The notes: a model not told the origin generated them from the sequence alone. A DNA stretch of 64,000 nucleotides from Fictibacillus nanhaiensis (GCF_023715445.1 NZ_JAMBOD010000006.1:158003-222002); one strand, 5' to 3'. Shown: positions 35,413 to 48,082, counted from the stretch's first letter. A program made the numbers and translations.

Positions 35413-35444
35413 TAAAAAGCCCTCTCTCAGTCGAGAAAGGGCTT
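35413..35444 (-). terminator. Terminator of rocA
   Basis: AAGCCCTTTCTC and GAGAGAGGGCTT pair (one mismatch) around GACT, followed by TTTTTATTTT on the minus strand. Confidence 0.85.
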
Positions 35445-35455
35445 CATATTTGCTA

Positions 35456-37003
35456 TTAAAGTGTTTCTGAAGTTGTTTTTGCTTGCATGTGAAGGATTAA
35501 GTAGTCTGGTCCGCCTGCTTTTGAGTCAGTTCCAGACATGTTGAATCCGCCGAACGGCTGGTATCCAACGATCGCACCTGTACATCCGCGGTTGATGTAG
35601 AAGTTACCTACGTGGAACTCTTCACGCGCGCGCTCGATGTGCTCACGGTTGTTAGAAAGAAGTGCACCAGTCAGACCGTACTCTGTGTTGTTTGCGATTT
35701 CCATCATGTGATCGAAGTCACGTGCTTTGCAGATCGCTACAACTGGTCCGAAAATCTCTTCTTGCATCAGGCGAGCTTTTTCATCAACGTCAGCAAAGAT
35801 CGTTGGCTGGATGAAGTAACCTTTAGAGTCGTCTCCTTCTCCACCAGTCATCAGACGGCCTTCTTCTTTACCGATTTCGATGTACTTCATGATTTTGTTA
35901 TAAGAAGCTTGGTCGATTACCGGCCCCATGTATGTGCTAACTTCTTCAGGGCTACCTACTGTTAGCGTTTTAGTTAAAGCTACTGCTTTTTCTAGAACTT
36001 CATCATACACGTCTTGGTGGATAACCGCACGAGATCCAGCAGAACATTTTTGTCCAGAGAATCCGAATGCAGAGTAAACGATTGAGCTTGCTGCTAATTC
36101 AAGATCAGCGTCACGGTCAACTACAACTGTGTCTTTTCCGCCCATTTCAGCAATTACACGCTTCAGCCAGATTTGGCCAGGGTGTACTTTCGCTGCGCGC
36201 TCATAGATACGGCAGCCCACTTCACGAGAACCTGTAAATGAAACGAAACGCGTTTTCGGGTGATCAACCAGGTAGTCTCCGATTTCTGCACCGCTTCCAG
36301 GTACGTAGTTAAGTACGCCTGCAGGAAGTCCTGCTTCTTCCATTACTTGAACGAACATCGCTGCGATAACTGGAGTTGAGTTCGCTGGCTTCAACAATAC
36401 TGTGTTACCAGAAACGAACGCAGCTGCTGCAGTACCTGCCATGATCGCAAACGGGAAGTTAAATGGAGAGATAACGATACCTACTCCAAGTGGAATGTAG
36501 TTAAATTTATTGATTTCGCCATCGCGGCTTACAACTGGCTGACCAGCTTTAAGCTTGATTGCTTGGCGTGCATAGTATTCTAAAAAGTCGATAGCTTCTG
36601 CTGTATCAGCATCCGCTTCTTTCCATGGCTTACCTGCTTCTTTTGTAAGCATAGCGGAGAATTCATATTTACGGCGGCGGATGATCGCTGCTGCACGGAA
36701 CAAGATGTTCGCACGGTGCTCAGGATCCCACTTCTTCCAAGATTCGAAAGCAGTTAATGCAGCTTGCATCGCTTGCTCAGCATGGTCTTGAGTTGCCTTT
36801 GAAACAGATCCAATCACTTCTTCTTTGTTGGCTGGATTTATAGAAACAATCTTTTCGTCTGTTGTGATTTTCTCACTGCCGATAACAAGCGGAAACTCTT
36901 GTCCAAGCTTAGAATTAATAACCTTCAAGCCTGCCTCATAAGCTTCCTTGTTTGCAGGAACTGAAAAATCCATAAATGGTTCATGACGGTATTCACGTGT
37001 CAT
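35456..37003 (-). CDS. rocA: L-glutamate gamma-semialdehyde (1-pyrroline-5-carboxylate) dehydrogenase RocA
   Basis: 515 residues, the length of B. subtilis RocA/PutC and nearly collinear with it. It oxidises glutamate semialdehyde to glutamate with NAD in arginine and proline breakdown. The catalytic Cys is in [17 protein letters not shown], the general-base Glu in [14 protein letters not shown], and the cofactor loop in [20 protein letters not shown] has TAGGAGGGG upstream. It is monocistronic. Upstream, 37004-37240 is AT-rich; I see no clear -12/-24 promoter. Confidence 0.94.
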   Translation of the reverse strand: MTREYRHEPFMDFSVPANKEAYEAGLKVINSKLGQEFPLVIGSEKITTDEKIVSINPANKEEVIGSVSKATQDHAEQAMQAALTAFESWKKWDPEHRANILFRAAAIIRRRKYEFSAMLTKEAGKPWKEADADTAEAIDFLEYYARQAIKLKAGQPVVSRDGEINKFNYIPLGVGIVISPFNFPFAIMAGTAAAAFVSGNTVLLKPANSTPVIAAMFVQVMEEAGLPAGVLNYVPGSGAEIGDYLVDHPKTRFVSFTGSREVGCRIYERAAKVHPGQIWLKRVIAEMGGKDTVVVDRDADLELAASSIVYSAFGFSGQKCSAGSRAVIHQDVYDEVLEKAVALTKTLTVGSPEEVSTYMGPVIDQASYNKIMKYIEIGKEEGRLMTGGEGDDSKGYFIQPTIFADVDEKARLMQEEIFGPVVAICKARDFDHMMEIANNTEYGLTGALLSNNREHIERAREEFHVGNFYINRGCTGAIVGYQPFGGFNMSGTDSKAGGPDYLILHMQAKTTSETL

Positions 37004-37240
37004 AATAAATTCCCCTCCTAATAAAGCGTTTTCAAAATTGGGTTTCCCACGTTCATTCTACATGAACATAGCGTTTAGTTCAAACAAACAGAAATAGTCA
37101 GAATTCTTTATTTTCAAGGGATGAACTGCTGTTCTGCATCTTCTTTCTAGTTGATGAATGATTAGTACATTTCAGGCTCTTTTCAACTAAAATTCTGGAA
37201 AAATTCCGAATAAATATACTCTTGCGTAGCTTAGGTTTTT

Positions 37241-37383
37241 TTTACGGTACGTGTTCTTTTATTTGTTACAAGTTCGCTCAGGATGAATCGGTTTTCGCTC
37301 AAAAACTCGGAGTTTCGCTCAAGATTAACCTCGCTTCGCTCAGAATCTTCTAGTTTCGCTCAATAATCCGCCACTACCGCTCA
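37241..37383. repeat. Phased intergenic array C1 (core TTCGCTCA) with leader, 6 units
   Basis: CGCTCA recurs at 37275, 37296, 37316, 37337, 37357 and 37378 (steps 21, 20, 21, 20, 21). The first unit is preceded by a leader (37241-37272, beginning TTTACGGTACGTGTTC) that is nearly identical to the one before array C2. The array lies between rocA and the camS terminator. Confidence 0.9.
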
Positions 37384-37441
37384 AACAAAGCTTTTTTCAA
37401 CCCGAGTTTCCTGTAAAAATACGTACAGTAGAAAAAAAAAT

Positions 37442-37492
37442 GAAAAGCTGACACCAAGCAGACATCATCTGTGTCCTTTTGGGTCAGCTTTT
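37442..37492 (-). terminator. Terminator of camS
   Basis: AAAAGCTGACCC pairs with GGTGTCAGCTTTT with an inner arm, then a T-rich run on the minus strand. Confidence 0.75.
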
Positions 37493-37505
37493 AATCATAA
37501 ATAAA

Positions 37506-38717
37506 CTATTTTCGATAAATATGAACGAATGGCTCTTCTTGGGTTGTTTCGTCTTTAACAATCAATGCCTCTGGCTGGTCTACAGCTGAACCGATATACA
37601 CTTCAATCGGAACATCCGGCAATTCTCCCAGTGCAGATGTAGCAACGAATTGAGTAAAGGAAATGATCTCTGCTTTCCCTCGGAACTGAACGGGAATTTC
37701 GATTGTCATTCGCTCCAGGTTTCCGTCTTTATAGAAACCTTTTCCGATTACACCGATAAAATTCGGGAAGTATTCCTGAACTTTGGCTTTAAAAGATGTA
37801 AATTTCTCGGAATCGCTTCTCTTCTTTTTGGAAGCTGAGTCTGAAGGGAATAAAAGATAATCTTCATCAATATCTTCCCATGAACTGATCGAGTTGCTTC
37901 CTTTCTTCACCACTCCAGCCGCAAAGAAGTTTCCTGGTGTCACTGAGTCACGCTCTTCTTCTTGATAAAGAGCAACTACAATCGGAATATCCTGTAATTT
38001 AGGGTCTTGACGCAAACGGCTTGCGACTTGCCCGGCAATTTTTTGCGCTTCTTTTTGAACCTTTGCGCGGTCGAGTTTGACCTCACCAGGATAGATGAGA
38101 CTATTGTGTTTAACGTCATAATAATACGTTGAGTTAAACGATAGCCCAATAACAACTCCGCCGAGCTTTACCTTGCCGTCTCCACTTTGAACAAGATAGT
38201 TATGCTCTAATACGTAGGAAAGATATTTCGGGTTATTCTTATTGGCTTCCAGCATTTTATCAACGTATTGAGCGTCACCTTCATCTACTTTAACACCAAG
38301 TTTCGGGTTTAAACCTGTTTGATCCAATTCACTTTTACTCTTTCCTGGCTTTTCGTCGGCTCTTCTCAGCCAATTGGTAACAGTAGGTTCATTTAAAAAC
38401 TGACCTTCCTGGAAAAAGTATTTATCCGTATTGAACGTTTCTTGAGCTACACGCATCAAGCCCATTTCAAACTCGTTTATATCAAGACGGTTATCTACAC
38501 CATAACGGATAACGCCGCGTGCTCCACCTGGCTCAAATGGAAAAATACTTCGGTAATACTTTTCCCCGGTCTTGATTTCCCCTGTGATGATCGCTTTTTC
38601 TTCTTTCTTCCCCTTTTCCTGCACAACCTTTTCTTCTTTTTCCAGCTCATCGTCACCCAGACAGCCAGTTAAAACGAGTAAAAGGCTTAAGAAAAGGAGT
38701 CCAACCCGTTTAATCAT
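37506..38717 (-). CDS. camS: CamS-family sex pheromone precursor lipoprotein (YerH)
   Basis: 403 residues. The lipoprotein signal peptide MIKRVGLLFLSLLLVLTGC (lipobox LTGC) is followed by a Lys/Glu-rich linker and the CamS domain. In Enterococcus and Staphylococcus the signal peptide of this family is cut into a pheromone peptide (cAM373); in Bacillus (yerH) the function is unknown. ATG at 38717 has AGAGGAG upstream; the in-frame GTG nine bases earlier is unlikely. It directly follows ligA, 39 bp apart, as in B. subtilis. Confidence 0.9.
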   Translation of the reverse strand: MIKRVGLLFLSLLLVLTGCLGDDELEKEEKVVQEKGKKEEKAIITGEIKTGEKYYRSIFPFEPGGARGVIRYGVDNRLDINEFEMGLMRVAQETFNTDKYFFQEGQFLNEPTVTNWLRRADEKPGKSKSELDQTGLNPKLGVKVDEGDAQYVDKMLEANKNNPKYLSYVLEHNYLVQSGDGKVKLGGVVIGLSFNSTYYYDVKHNSLIYPGEVKLDRAKVQKEAQKIAGQVASRLRQDPKLQDIPIVVALYQEEERDSVTPGNFFAAGVVKKGSNSISSWEDIDEDYLLFPSDSASKKKRSDSEKFTSFKAKVQEYFPNFIGVIGKGFYKDGNLERMTIEIPVQFRGKAEIISFTQFVATSALGELPDVPIEVYIGSAVDQPEALIVKDETTQEEPFVHIYRK

Positions 38718-38756
38718 TACGGACACTCCTCTAATAGTGGTCAGCTCTCGCCAATC

Positions 38757-40778
<2,022 letters not shown>

Positions 40779-40784
40779 CTATAC

Positions 40785-43034
40785 TTACGCTTTTTCGATC
40801 GGGGCAAATTTAGCAAGCAGTCTTTTTACACCAACAGGCTGAGGGAATGCGATGTCGAGTTCAAGCGAATCACCATCACCGCGCATACTTACAACAGTAC
40901 CCGTTTCCCACTTGCGGTGTTTGACTTTGTCGCCCACTCTCCAATCCAGTTTTTCCCCGCCAGAAGATTGATAGACAGGTGTTACGGTTTTCTTTTTCGG
41001 ATTCATGAAGGATGGGGTAGATCCACCACCTGAACGGGCTCCAGCACCCCATGGTACAGAAGGTTTCTCCTTTACTTCTGCTTCTATCAAATCATCTGGA
41101 ATTTCAGCGATAAATCGTGATTCCGGATTTGTTGTTGTACGTCCATAAAGGGTACGCATTCTTGCATTTGTTAAGAAAAGCTCTTCTTCCGCACGTGTAA
41201 TCCCTACATATGCAAGACGTCGCTCCTCTTCCATCTCGTTTTCTTCAAAAAGTGCACGGCTATGCGGGAATACTCCTTCCTCAAGCCCCATTAAGAAAAC
41301 AACGGGGAACTCCAGACCTTTTGCAGAGTGAAGCGTCATCAGTACAACCGCTTCTTTCGGCTTGTCTTCTTTTTCAGCTTCTTCATCAAGCTTATCGATA
41401 TCCGCTACAAGGGCGAGGTCTGTAAGGAAGGCAATAAGCGATTTGTCATCTTGTCTCTTTTCGAAGTCCTGCGTAACGGAAATAAATTCATCGATGTTCT
41501 CTAAACGGCTTTGTGCTTCAATCGTTTTCTCTGCTTTCAAAGCATCTCTGTAGCCGGTTTTGCTTAAAACTTCTTCCGTGAGTTCTGTTACTGACAGGTA
41601 TTCCTGCTGACGCGTCCAGTTCGTGATAAAATCTGTGAACTCTTTTAAGCTGTTTGTTGCACGAGCGCTGAGTCCGATCTGCTCTACTTCTTGCAGTGCC
41701 TGGTACATGGACAGGTCATTAGCCGCCGCGTATTGAGCGACTTTATCCATGGAAGACGCACCGATTCCGCGCTTAGGAACGTTAACGATCCGCTGCAAGG
41801 AGATATCGTCATCAGGGTTTGAGATCAGACGCAGATAAGCAAGGATGTCTTTAATCTCTTTTCTGTCATAGAACTTTGTACCGCCCACGATGTTGTATGG
41901 AATGTTTGACTTTATCAAAACTTCCTCTATAACACGCGACTGGGCGTTCGTTCTGTACAGAATCGCAATATCGTTATAAGAACGTTTGCCTGAAGAAACG
42001 GCTTCACGGATCTTACCGGTTACGTAGTAGCTTTCTCCCTGCTCGTCGTCACCTTGATAATACATGATACTTGCTCCTTCTGTATTATCTGTCCAAAGGT
42101 TCTTCGGCTTACGGTTCATGTTGTTTTCGATGACTTTGTTAGCTGCTTGAAGAATCTTTTTCGTAGAACGGTAGTTTTGCTCAAGCAAAATAACCTTTGC
42201 ATCATTGTAATCTTTTTCAAAAGAGAGGATGTTTGCGATATCCGCTCCGCGCCAGCCATAGATCGACTGATCGGAATCACCGACAACACACAGGTTGCGG
42301 AAACGGTCAGCAAGCATTTTCACAAGCATATATTGTGCGCGGTTCGTATCCTGATACTCATCCACATGGATGTATTGGAACTTGCGCTGATAGAATTCCA
42401 GCACTTCAGGGACTTTCGCAAACAATTGGATCGTCGTCATGATGAGATCGTCAAAATCAAGCGCCTGGTTCTTTCGTAAGCGCTTTTCATAGTTTTCATA
42501 AACTTCTTGTACGACACCCTCAAAATGACCGTTCGCAACTTTTGCAAAATCAGCTGCCGTTTTCAGTTCATTTTTTAATGATGAAATTGAACTTAAGATG
42601 CCTCGAGGTTCGTATTTTTTCGGGTCGTAGTTTAGATCTTTTAAGATTGCTTTTACAACAGATAATTGATCTGTCGCATCTAAGATCGTAAAGTTACGGT
42701 TGATCCCGATCCGGTCGATGTCCCGGCGCAAAATACGCACGCACATGGAGTGGAACGTTGAAATCCAGATCTCTTCCGCTACAGGGCCAGTGATCTTCGC
42801 TACCCTTTCCTTCATCTCTCTTGCTGCCTTATTTGTAAAAGTAATCGCCAGGATGTTCCATGGTGCTACCTCTTTTTCCATCATTAAATAAGCGATGCGA
42901 TGTGTCAGCACACGCGTCTTTCCGCTTCCCGCTCCAGCCATTAACAGCAATGGACCGTCTGTATGTTTTACCGCTGCTTTTTGTTCAGGGTTAAGCCCTG
43001 TTAACAGCTTTTCAATCATTTGATGCATACTCAT
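40785..43034 (-). CDS. pcrA: ATP-dependent DNA helicase PcrA
   Basis: 749 residues of a UvrD/Rep-type 3'-5' SF1A helicase needed for replication through obstacles, repair and rolling-circle replication. Motifs: Walker [26 protein letters not shown] (Ia), VDEYQDTN (II), [33 protein letters not shown] (V) and [13 protein letters not shown] (VI). The C-terminus carries the RNA polymerase-binding Tudor-like segment ([20 protein letters not shown]). Second in pcrB-pcrA-ligA; 60 bp after pcrB. Confidence 0.97.
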   Translation of the reverse strand: MSMHQMIEKLLTGLNPEQKAAVKHTDGPLLLMAGAGSGKTRVLTHRIAYLMMEKEVAPWNILAITFTNKAAREMKERVAKITGPVAEEIWISTFHSMCVRILRRDIDRIGINRNFTILDATDQLSVVKAILKDLNYDPKKYEPRGILSSISSLKNELKTAADFAKVANGHFEGVVQEVYENYEKRLRKNQALDFDDLIMTTIQLFAKVPEVLEFYQRKFQYIHVDEYQDTNRAQYMLVKMLADRFRNLCVVGDSDQSIYGWRGADIANILSFEKDYNDAKVILLEQNYRSTKKILQAANKVIENNMNRKPKNLWTDNTEGASIMYYQGDDEQGESYYVTGKIREAVSSGKRSYNDIAILYRTNAQSRVIEEVLIKSNIPYNIVGGTKFYDRKEIKDILAYLRLISNPDDDISLQRIVNVPKRGIGASSMDKVAQYAAANDLSMYQALQEVEQIGLSARATNSLKEFTDFITNWTRQQEYLSVTELTEEVLSKTGYRDALKAEKTIEAQSRLENIDEFISVTQDFEKRQDDKSLIAFLTDLALVADIDKLDEEAEKEDKPKEAVVLMTLHSAKGLEFPVVFLMGLEEGVFPHSRALFEENEMEEERRLAYVGITRAEEELFLTNARMRTLYGRTTTNPESRFIAEIPDDLIEAEVKEKPSVPWGAGARSGGGSTPSFMNPKKKTVTPVYQSSGGEKLDWRVGDKVKHRKWETGTVVSMRGDGDSLELDIAFPQPVGVKRLLAKFAPIEKA

Positions 43035-43094
43035 TCTTCATTCACCGCCCGAACATATATTCTCATTATATTTTCGCTTATTTTGCAGTTTTTT

Positions 43095-43787
43095 TCAACT
43101 TTTACCTTTAACTGCTTCAACCGTTTCTATCGCAGCGTTTAGATCGTCATAGACGATGTTGCCGACTACAACAGTGTCTGCAAATTCCGCCATTTCGCCC
43201 GCTTGATCAGCTGATGTGATTCCGCCTCCATAATAAAAGACTGCCTTATCCAGCACTTCCCTTACTTGTTTCACGATGTTTGCATCTCCATACGTACCGC
43301 TGTATTCCAAATAAAAGATCGGAAGCTGAAACATTTTTTCAGCCATGCGGGCATATGCTACAACATCATCTGAAGTTAGATCCGTATCGGCTTTTGAGCG
43401 TTCAGCTGCTGTACAATCAGGATTCACGATGCAATAGCCTTCCGTAATGATCTCGTCCCAGTTCATGATGTCACCGTACTCTTTGAGCGCTTGCTTGTGC
43501 AATCCAGTTATAAAGTTAGCATCCTTTGCGTTTAAGACAGTCGGAATATAGTAAAAATCAAACCCTGGTGTGAGGGATTCGATATTTGAAACTTCAAGCA
43601 CACAAGGAACCGCAAACCTGCGTATTCGTGACATAAGATCCAATGTGTTATCAAGCGTTACCCCTTCAGACCCACCGACAATGACAGCATCCGTACCACT
43701 CTCGCAAATGATCTCCAGGTCGCTGTCGCTGATCTCTTTATCTGGGTCAAGCTTAAACACATGCTTCCATTCTCTATAATCAAACAT
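43095..43787 (-). CDS. pcrB: Heptaprenylglyceryl phosphate synthase PcrB
   Basis: 230-residue TIM-barrel prenyltransferase that joins heptaprenyl diphosphate to glycerol-1-phosphate. [52 protein letters not shown] and FYYGGGI are family blocks, the last two binding the phosphate. ATG at 43787 has AAAGGAAG 7 bases upstream. The frame continues upstream only through repeat copy 2. First of pcrB-pcrA-ligA-camS. Confidence 0.95.
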   Translation of the reverse strand: MFDYREWKHVFKLDPDKEISDSDLEIICESGTDAVIVGGSEGVTLDNTLDLMSRIRRFAVPCVLEVSNIESLTPGFDFYYIPTVLNAKDANFITGLHKQALKEYGDIMNWDEIITEGYCIVNPDCTAAERSKADTDLTSDDVVAYARMAEKMFQLPIFYLEYSGTYGDANIVKQVREVLDKAVFYYGGGITSADQAGEMAEFADTVVVGNIVYDDLNAAIETVEAVKGKS

Positions 43788-43830
43788 TGTGTTCTTCCTT
43801 TCATAAATAAAGGCTGTATTCGTAAACTTT

Positions 43831-44014
43831 GTTGCTATTTGAAGGGGTTGATTTCCGCTCCAGGATGCTCGCTTTCCGCGGGGCGTGCGGTGAGCCTCCT
43901 CGCCGCTATGCGCCTTCGGGGTCTCACCTGTCCCGCTAGTCCCGCAGGAGTCTCGCACCTTCCGCTCCAATCAACTTTCAACGAAGTGAAATCACAAAAA
44001 TTTTCAAAAGCAAC
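43831..44014 (-). repeat. GC-rich intergenic repeat, copy 2
   Basis: On the minus strand it runs from GTTGCTTTTG through TTGAAAGTTGATT, GCGAGACTCCTGCGGGA, CAGGTGAGACCCCGAAGGCG, GAGGAGGCTCACCGCACG, CCCCGCGGAAAGCGAGCA to GGAAATCAACCCCTTCAAA and AGCAAC. The ends are imperfect inverted repeats. It sits just upstream of pcrB and fills most of the 380-bp gap 43788-44169. No ORF or transposase is present. Confidence 0.85.
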
Positions 44015-44169
44015 TTTTAGAAATGAGCCTAAATAAAACAACCCGTGCCTGCTTTTTTAACAGACCGCTTTCTGTACTTCTGCATTATATCAAAAATCAA
44101 GTTCTCACTCTATGATTCATCATGTGGAAAGATTGTGAAGTTCATACTTCGATTTGGGGAGGAATGCCT

Positions 44170-44709
44170 GTGCTAATGTGGCATATTGACGACGAAATAA
44201 TGCTGAAACAGCCAGACTTGAAAGAATCTGAATCTATTTTTATGCTGCTTGAGCATTCGCGTCAGCATCTCGGTCCTTGGATTGGCTGGGTGGACTACAC
44301 ACAATCAAATGGAGAAATGAAGCAGTTTATTAAAACGGTGAATAAAAAAATGAAAGAACAAACAGATGTTGTTCTTTTTATCTGGTATCGGGGTCAGGTT
44401 GCGGGATCAGTAGCTCTTTATGACATAAAGTGGCACAACCAATCAGGAATGCTCGGTTATTGGGTTGGTGAAGGATTTGAAGGTCATGGAATTGCGCAGC
44501 GGGCAGTAAAGGGGATGCTGATGTACGCGTATTATACGCTCATGCTGAACCGCGTGGAACTCAGGGCAGCTGTTCAAAACGAAAAAAGCATCAAGCTCGC
44601 TCGCCGCCTCGGCTTCCAGGCTGAAGGTATTGTGCGGCAGGCGGAATGGATCCGCGGTAACTGCCGCGACCAAGTCCAGATGAGCTTAATGAAGAGTGAG
44701 TTTCATTAA
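44170..44709 (+). CDS. GNAT-family acetyltransferase (RimL/YdaF-like)
   Basis: About 179 residues of the RimL subgroup: YWVGEGFEGHGIAQRAVKGMLMYAY (acetyl-CoA loop GFEGHGIA), VELRAAVQNEKSIKLARRLGFQAEGIVRQAEWI and the end RDQVQMSLM. These acetylate N-termini of ribosomal proteins or small amines; target unknown. The start is uncertain: GTG at 44170 has GGGGAGG at ideal spacing; the ATG at 44164 is too close, and the ATG at 44122 lacks a site. It is not in the equivalent B. subtilis locus. Confidence 0.85.
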   Translation: MLMWHIDDEIMLKQPDLKESESIFMLLEHSRQHLGPWIGWVDYTQSNGEMKQFIKTVNKKMKEQTDVVLFIWYRGQVAGSVALYDIKWHNQSGMLGYWVGEGFEGHGIAQRAVKGMLMYAYYTLMLNRVELRAAVQNEKSIKLARRLGFQAEGIVRQAEWIRGNCRDQVQMSLMKSEFH

Positions 44710-44774
44710 AATTCAGGGTTCATAACATATGCTGCATAATCGTAAGCACTTTGTTCTACTTCTGCTTTCAGGAA

Positions 44775-44885
44775 TCCCACGTTAATCATGGTCTTTCCCA
44801 CGTTAGCGAGCATTAATCCCACGTTAATTTCAAAATACATGATTTTCGACAAAGTTTGGCACGTTTCGATAACTCTTACATTAAT
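44775..44885. repeat. Phased intergenic array D (core TCCCACGTTAA), 3 clear and up to 3 decayed units
   Basis: TCCCACGTTA starts at 44775, 44796 and 44817 (21-bp steps). Decayed units fit near 44837 (ACATGATTT), 44857 (TGGCACGTTT) and 44875 (CTTACATTAA). It lies between two converging genes, before the yerC terminator. Confidence 0.65.
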
Positions 44886-44896
44886 TAAAATTCAAA

Positions 44897-44922
44897 CAAA
44901 AAACCTGCACATGGCAGGTTTT
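44897..44922 (-). terminator. Terminator of yerC
   Basis: AAAACCTGC and GCAGGTTTT form a 9-bp stem, followed by TTTTTTGTTT on the minus strand. Confidence 0.85.
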
Positions 44923-44928
44923 CCTTAT

Positions 44929-45234
44929 TTATTTCGCTTCTTCCTCTTCATGAACACGATCAAGGACCATTGCATAAGCGTCATTCCCGAAGTTCAGGCA
45001 GCGCTTTACACGTGAGATCGTAGCTGTGCTTGCACCTGTTTCGTTCTCGATCTTGTGATAAGTCTTGCCTTGACGAAGCATGCGTGCCACTTCAAGTCTT
45101 TGAGCGAGTGATTGAATCTCGTTCATCGTACAAAGATCATCGAAGAAACGATAGCATTCTTCCATATCCTTCAGCGATAGAACAGATTCAAACAGCTGAT
45201 CCAGCGCTTTTCCACGTAGTTTATCAATTTGCAT
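44929..45234 (-). CDS. yerC: YerC/TrpR-family regulator
   Basis: 101-residue TrpR-type DNA-binding protein: LFESVLSLKDMEECYRFFDDLCTMNEIQSLAQRLEVARML then the helix-turn-helix KTYHKIENETGASTATISRVKRCLNFG. Its B. subtilis orthologue YerC is little studied; the family regulator is believed to need no tryptophan. ATG at 45234 follows AAAAAGGAG. Immediately downstream of yerB (20 bp). Confidence 0.93.
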   Translation of the reverse strand: MQIDKLRGKALDQLFESVLSLKDMEECYRFFDDLCTMNEIQSLAQRLEVARMLRQGKTYHKIENETGASTATISRVKRCLNFGNDAYAMVLDRVHEEEEAK

Positions 45235-45253
45235 GAAACATGCACTCCTTTTT

Positions 45254-46285
45254 CTATTGCATCTTAACTGAATTCTCCATACCGTTAGGCACAATGTTAA
45301 TCCATGTTTTACCTGGTATTAACGCTCCTCCGTCCGGAACAATTCTTCCATTCTCGTTTTTCCACGAGATTTTCTGTGCAACACCGTTTTGAATCAGAAT
45401 CGCATCTCCGCCGGATGTTAAATTGATCTCACGTCTCCCGGCATCATCGATTACACGATGTGCTGCCTCTACAATGAATACATTGCTTACGGCGATTGGA
45501 GTTTCAGTTTCCCTATCTATTGTCGGTTCATTGTTGCTGCTTCTAGCGTACGTTTTCCTGTTCTTAGAGTACGTAAATCCTACCGTTTCTCCGCGTCCAT
45601 AATCAACTGTAACCTCGGTTGCTTCTTCACCCTCAAGGTTCATGGAACTTGTTTTTGTCAGAAAAGGAAGCATATCTAGGTCATCTGTTTGATCGGCACC
45701 TGTTTTCTCCATCCCTTTCAAAATATTTTCATAGGTGATGTAAGAGTTGTGGGGCGCCTTTCTGAAATCAGCCCGTTTAAACAGACTTCCGTCATAGTCC
45801 ATGCCGTTCAAGTGATCAACTGTACCGCTGTACAGAATATCTTTTGCTTCAGGACTGTATCCGTGAGCAACGTACAGTGAATTGTACCCTCGGGAAAGCT
45901 CAATAAAGTAGTCTCGCGCACTTCGGACAGGTCCGACTGTTTCTGGCATTTCACTTTGAAAGACCGCCAGAAAGCGTGTAAGTTCTCCCTCAGCTAATAC
46001 TTCGTAAACCATATCTGCTTTATGAAGTCCTGATTGCGGTCTTGCCTTCCAGTGGTTGTTCACCATTACAGCTACAGCACGGTGATCAGTATCCTCGTTC
46101 GTCCCAATTCCAGTAAGCGGAAAGACAGAAGTGAATGTTTCTTCTTCTTTCTTATCTTTTTTGGAATCAGATGCCTCGGCTTTATCAACCTTGCCGTCCT
46201 CTAGTACCTTTTCTTTCGCGTCTTTACATGCAGAAAGCGTGAATACAAGGATCATAGACATGAAAATAACGTACCACTTTTTCAT
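45254..46285 (-). CDS. yerB: DUF3048 lipoprotein YerB
   Basis: 343 residues. Lipoprotein signal peptide MKKWYVIFMSMILVFTLSAC, then a Lys/Asp/Glu-rich linker (about 25-50), then DUF3048 with HRAVAVMVNNHWKARPQSGLHKADMVYEVLAEGE, GPVRSARDYFIELS and the C-terminal ISWKNENGRIVPDGGALIPGKTWINIVP. Function is unknown in the family. ATG at 46285 has AAAGGTAGTGAG upstream. Order yerA-yerB-yerC matches B. subtilis. Confidence 0.92.
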   Translation of the reverse strand: MKKWYVIFMSMILVFTLSACKDAKEKVLEDGKVDKAEASDSKKDKKEEETFTSVFPLTGIGTNEDTDHRAVAVMVNNHWKARPQSGLHKADMVYEVLAEGELTRFLAVFQSEMPETVGPVRSARDYFIELSRGYNSLYVAHGYSPEAKDILYSGTVDHLNGMDYDGSLFKRADFRKAPHNSYITYENILKGMEKTGADQTDDLDMLPFLTKTSSMNLEGEEATEVTVDYGRGETVGFTYSKNRKTYARSSNNEPTIDRETETPIAVSNVFIVEAAHRVIDDAGRREINLTSGGDAILIQNGVAQKISWKNENGRIVPDGGALIPGKTWINIVPNGMENSVKMQ

Positions 46286-46333
46286 TGGGCTCACTACCTT
46301 TATATCGTTTATTTTGCCCAATCCTTTTCTATA

Positions 46334-48082
46334 TTAACGCATAATCGAAGGAAAGAGTAATCCTTTCTTTTTAACATCGTAAATGCCTCTTTGCGTAATG
46401 CGGATATATGGCAAGTGTGTAGAAGAAAAGAACAGCAGCGAATAGATCGGATCCTCGTATAGATAGCCCCGGTCTCTAAGAGCGCTTGTTAAAGCTTTTT
46501 CTTCCTCTATTAGTTCTTCTATAGCAAGATTCGACATTCCTCCCGCTAACGGAAGTTTTATCTCAGCAACAACCTCGTCTTTTTCGGTAAGGACGATTCC
46601 TCCACCCATCTCTTTCAGCCGCTTAAACGCTAGAGACATGTCTTTTTTGCTTTTACCTATTATGAGCAGGTCTCCTGTATTGGAATAAGAGCTCGCAAAC
46701 CCATACAGATTCTTGGCAAACCCTTTAACGATCGTGTTGGTCCTCCACTTTCCATCTTTATCGATCAGCATTAAGAAACACTCATCTGATTCTTCGTTAA
46801 TCTCTTCAGAAAAAGGATTGATCGATACATTATATGGCCGTGTGATCACACTGTTGTACATTTCTATGCCGACAAGCCCAGAAAACTGAAAATCGTCATC
46901 CTGCAGATCCCAATCAATCTTTCTTTGTGAGATGCCATGGCCTTCCCAGTCAAACTCAAAATCTTTGTCTTTACTTATATCTACTCCATCTTGCTTCATC
47001 CATTTTCCTTTTGCCAAAACCGAAACAGGAAGAGGATGGTTAACATCATCTAAAATATTCAAGTGCGCAACACGCCCAGGGGCAACCATTCCAAAAAGAT
47101 GATCCAGTCCGTAATATCTCGCCACGTTATAGGAGACCATCATATACGCATCAACAGGATCAATGCCCGCTTCTAACGCGATTGAAAGCATTTTATCTGT
47201 AACGCCTTCTTCATAAAAAGCAGGAGTCGATCCATCTGTCGTAAAGAAAATCCGTTCAAAGTTCGTTATTCCCTCTTCTTTCATCTGGCGCAGCAGCTTT
47301 GGAAGGTCTGGACGAATCGAAGAATAGCGAAGTGACACTTGCAGACCTGCATTCAACCGGTCCATCACCTCGGTCCCTGTCATTGCTTCATGGTCGCAAT
47401 CCACACCAAGCAGCGTCATCGCCGTTAATGTTTTCTCTGAAGCGCCCGGCAGATGTCCTTCGATCTTTTTGCCCGCTTTTTTCGTCTGCAGCATCCAGTG
47501 CAAAAGTGTATCATCACCCTGCAGAACACGTGGCCAGCTTGTCAGTTCACCGCCTTGAAGAACATACGGGCTTTCAAGCAGCTTTTTAATCGATGTTTCC
47601 GAAAAATATTTTTCCTCTTCCACTAGCTCTGTTTGTGCATCGTAACGGCACCACCAAAAGAAATTGGCCGGCATTTCATTTACATTTTCCATAAAAGAAA
47701 GCGCTTTCGAAATATTCATTTCAAAAAGAAGCATGAAGTTATCAGCTAAAAATACAGAGGTCCCACGCTGTAATGCATATCGGGAGAGCGTCTGGGGATT
47801 ATAAAGTTGAAACGGGTGACAGTGCGGTTCAATATAGCCGGGCACAACAAACTGGCCATCAAGATCAGCGTATTCGGTACCTGAATCCTTTGCCGGCAGC
47901 TTCTCGCCGACATAAACAATACGGTCTTCTAATATCCAGATATTTGCTTTTGTCCATTTTTTAAGGGCTGTATGAAGATACGTAGCATTTTTCAGGACAA
48001 GCGACGGTGCCATTTCACCTTGAATGACGGCCACTTGTTTGCGCATTTGTGATTTCTTCCAAAACGCGATGTGTTGGTTCAT
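46334..48082 (-). CDS. yerA: Adenine deaminase-like amidohydrolase YerA
   Basis: 582 residues, aligning end to end with B. subtilis YerA (SLLFFSSTHLPYIRITQRGIYDVKKKGLLFPSIMR). It is an amidohydrolase-superfamily member related to adenine deaminase AdeC: metal-binding EPHCHPFQLYNP, HLPGASEKTL, DCDHEAMTG and FFTTDGSTPAF. Actual substrate of YerA is, to my knowledge, not shown, though a purine link fits its place after the pur genes. ATG at 48082 has AGGTGAA upstream; a longer in-frame start at 48142 lacks a site. Confidence 0.93.
   Translation of the reverse strand: MNQHIAFWKKSQMRKQVAVIQGEMAPSLVLKNATYLHTALKKWTKANIWILEDRIVYVGEKLPAKDSGTEYADLDGQFVVPGYIEPHCHPFQLYNPQTLSRYALQRGTSVFLADNFMLLFEMNISKALSFMENVNEMPANFFWWCRYDAQTELVEEEKYFSETSIKKLLESPYVLQGGELTSWPRVLQGDDTLLHWMLQTKKAGKKIEGHLPGASEKTLTAMTLLGVDCDHEAMTGTEVMDRLNAGLQVSLRYSSIRPDLPKLLRQMKEEGITNFERIFFTTDGSTPAFYEEGVTDKMLSIALEAGIDPVDAYMMVSYNVARYYGLDHLFGMVAPGRVAHLNILDDVNHPLPVSVLAKGKWMKQDGVDISKDKDFEFDWEGHGISQRKIDWDLQDDDFQFSGLVGIEMYNSVITRPYNVSINPFSEEINEESDECFLMLIDKDGKWRTNTIVKGFAKNLYGFASSYSNTGDLLIIGKSKKDMSLAFKRLKEMGGGIVLTEKDEVVAEIKLPLAGGMSNLAIEELIEEEKALTSALRDRGYLYEDPIYSLLFFSSTHLPYIRITQRGIYDVKKKGLLFPSIMR

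Noticed and set aside
37004..37240. Sigma-L (-12/-24) promoter and RocR site for rocA
   Set aside because: No TGGCAC-n5-TTGCW match seen; the rocA promoter remains unidentified.
43788..43970. N-terminal extension of pcrB
   Set aside because: The extra 61 codons translate repeat copy 2; AAAGGAAG before 43787 and the family N-terminus fix the start there.
44929..45294. Longer yerC reading from 45294
   Set aside because: The extra N-terminal residues run through the yerB 3' end and are not in the family; AAAAAGGAG points to 45234.
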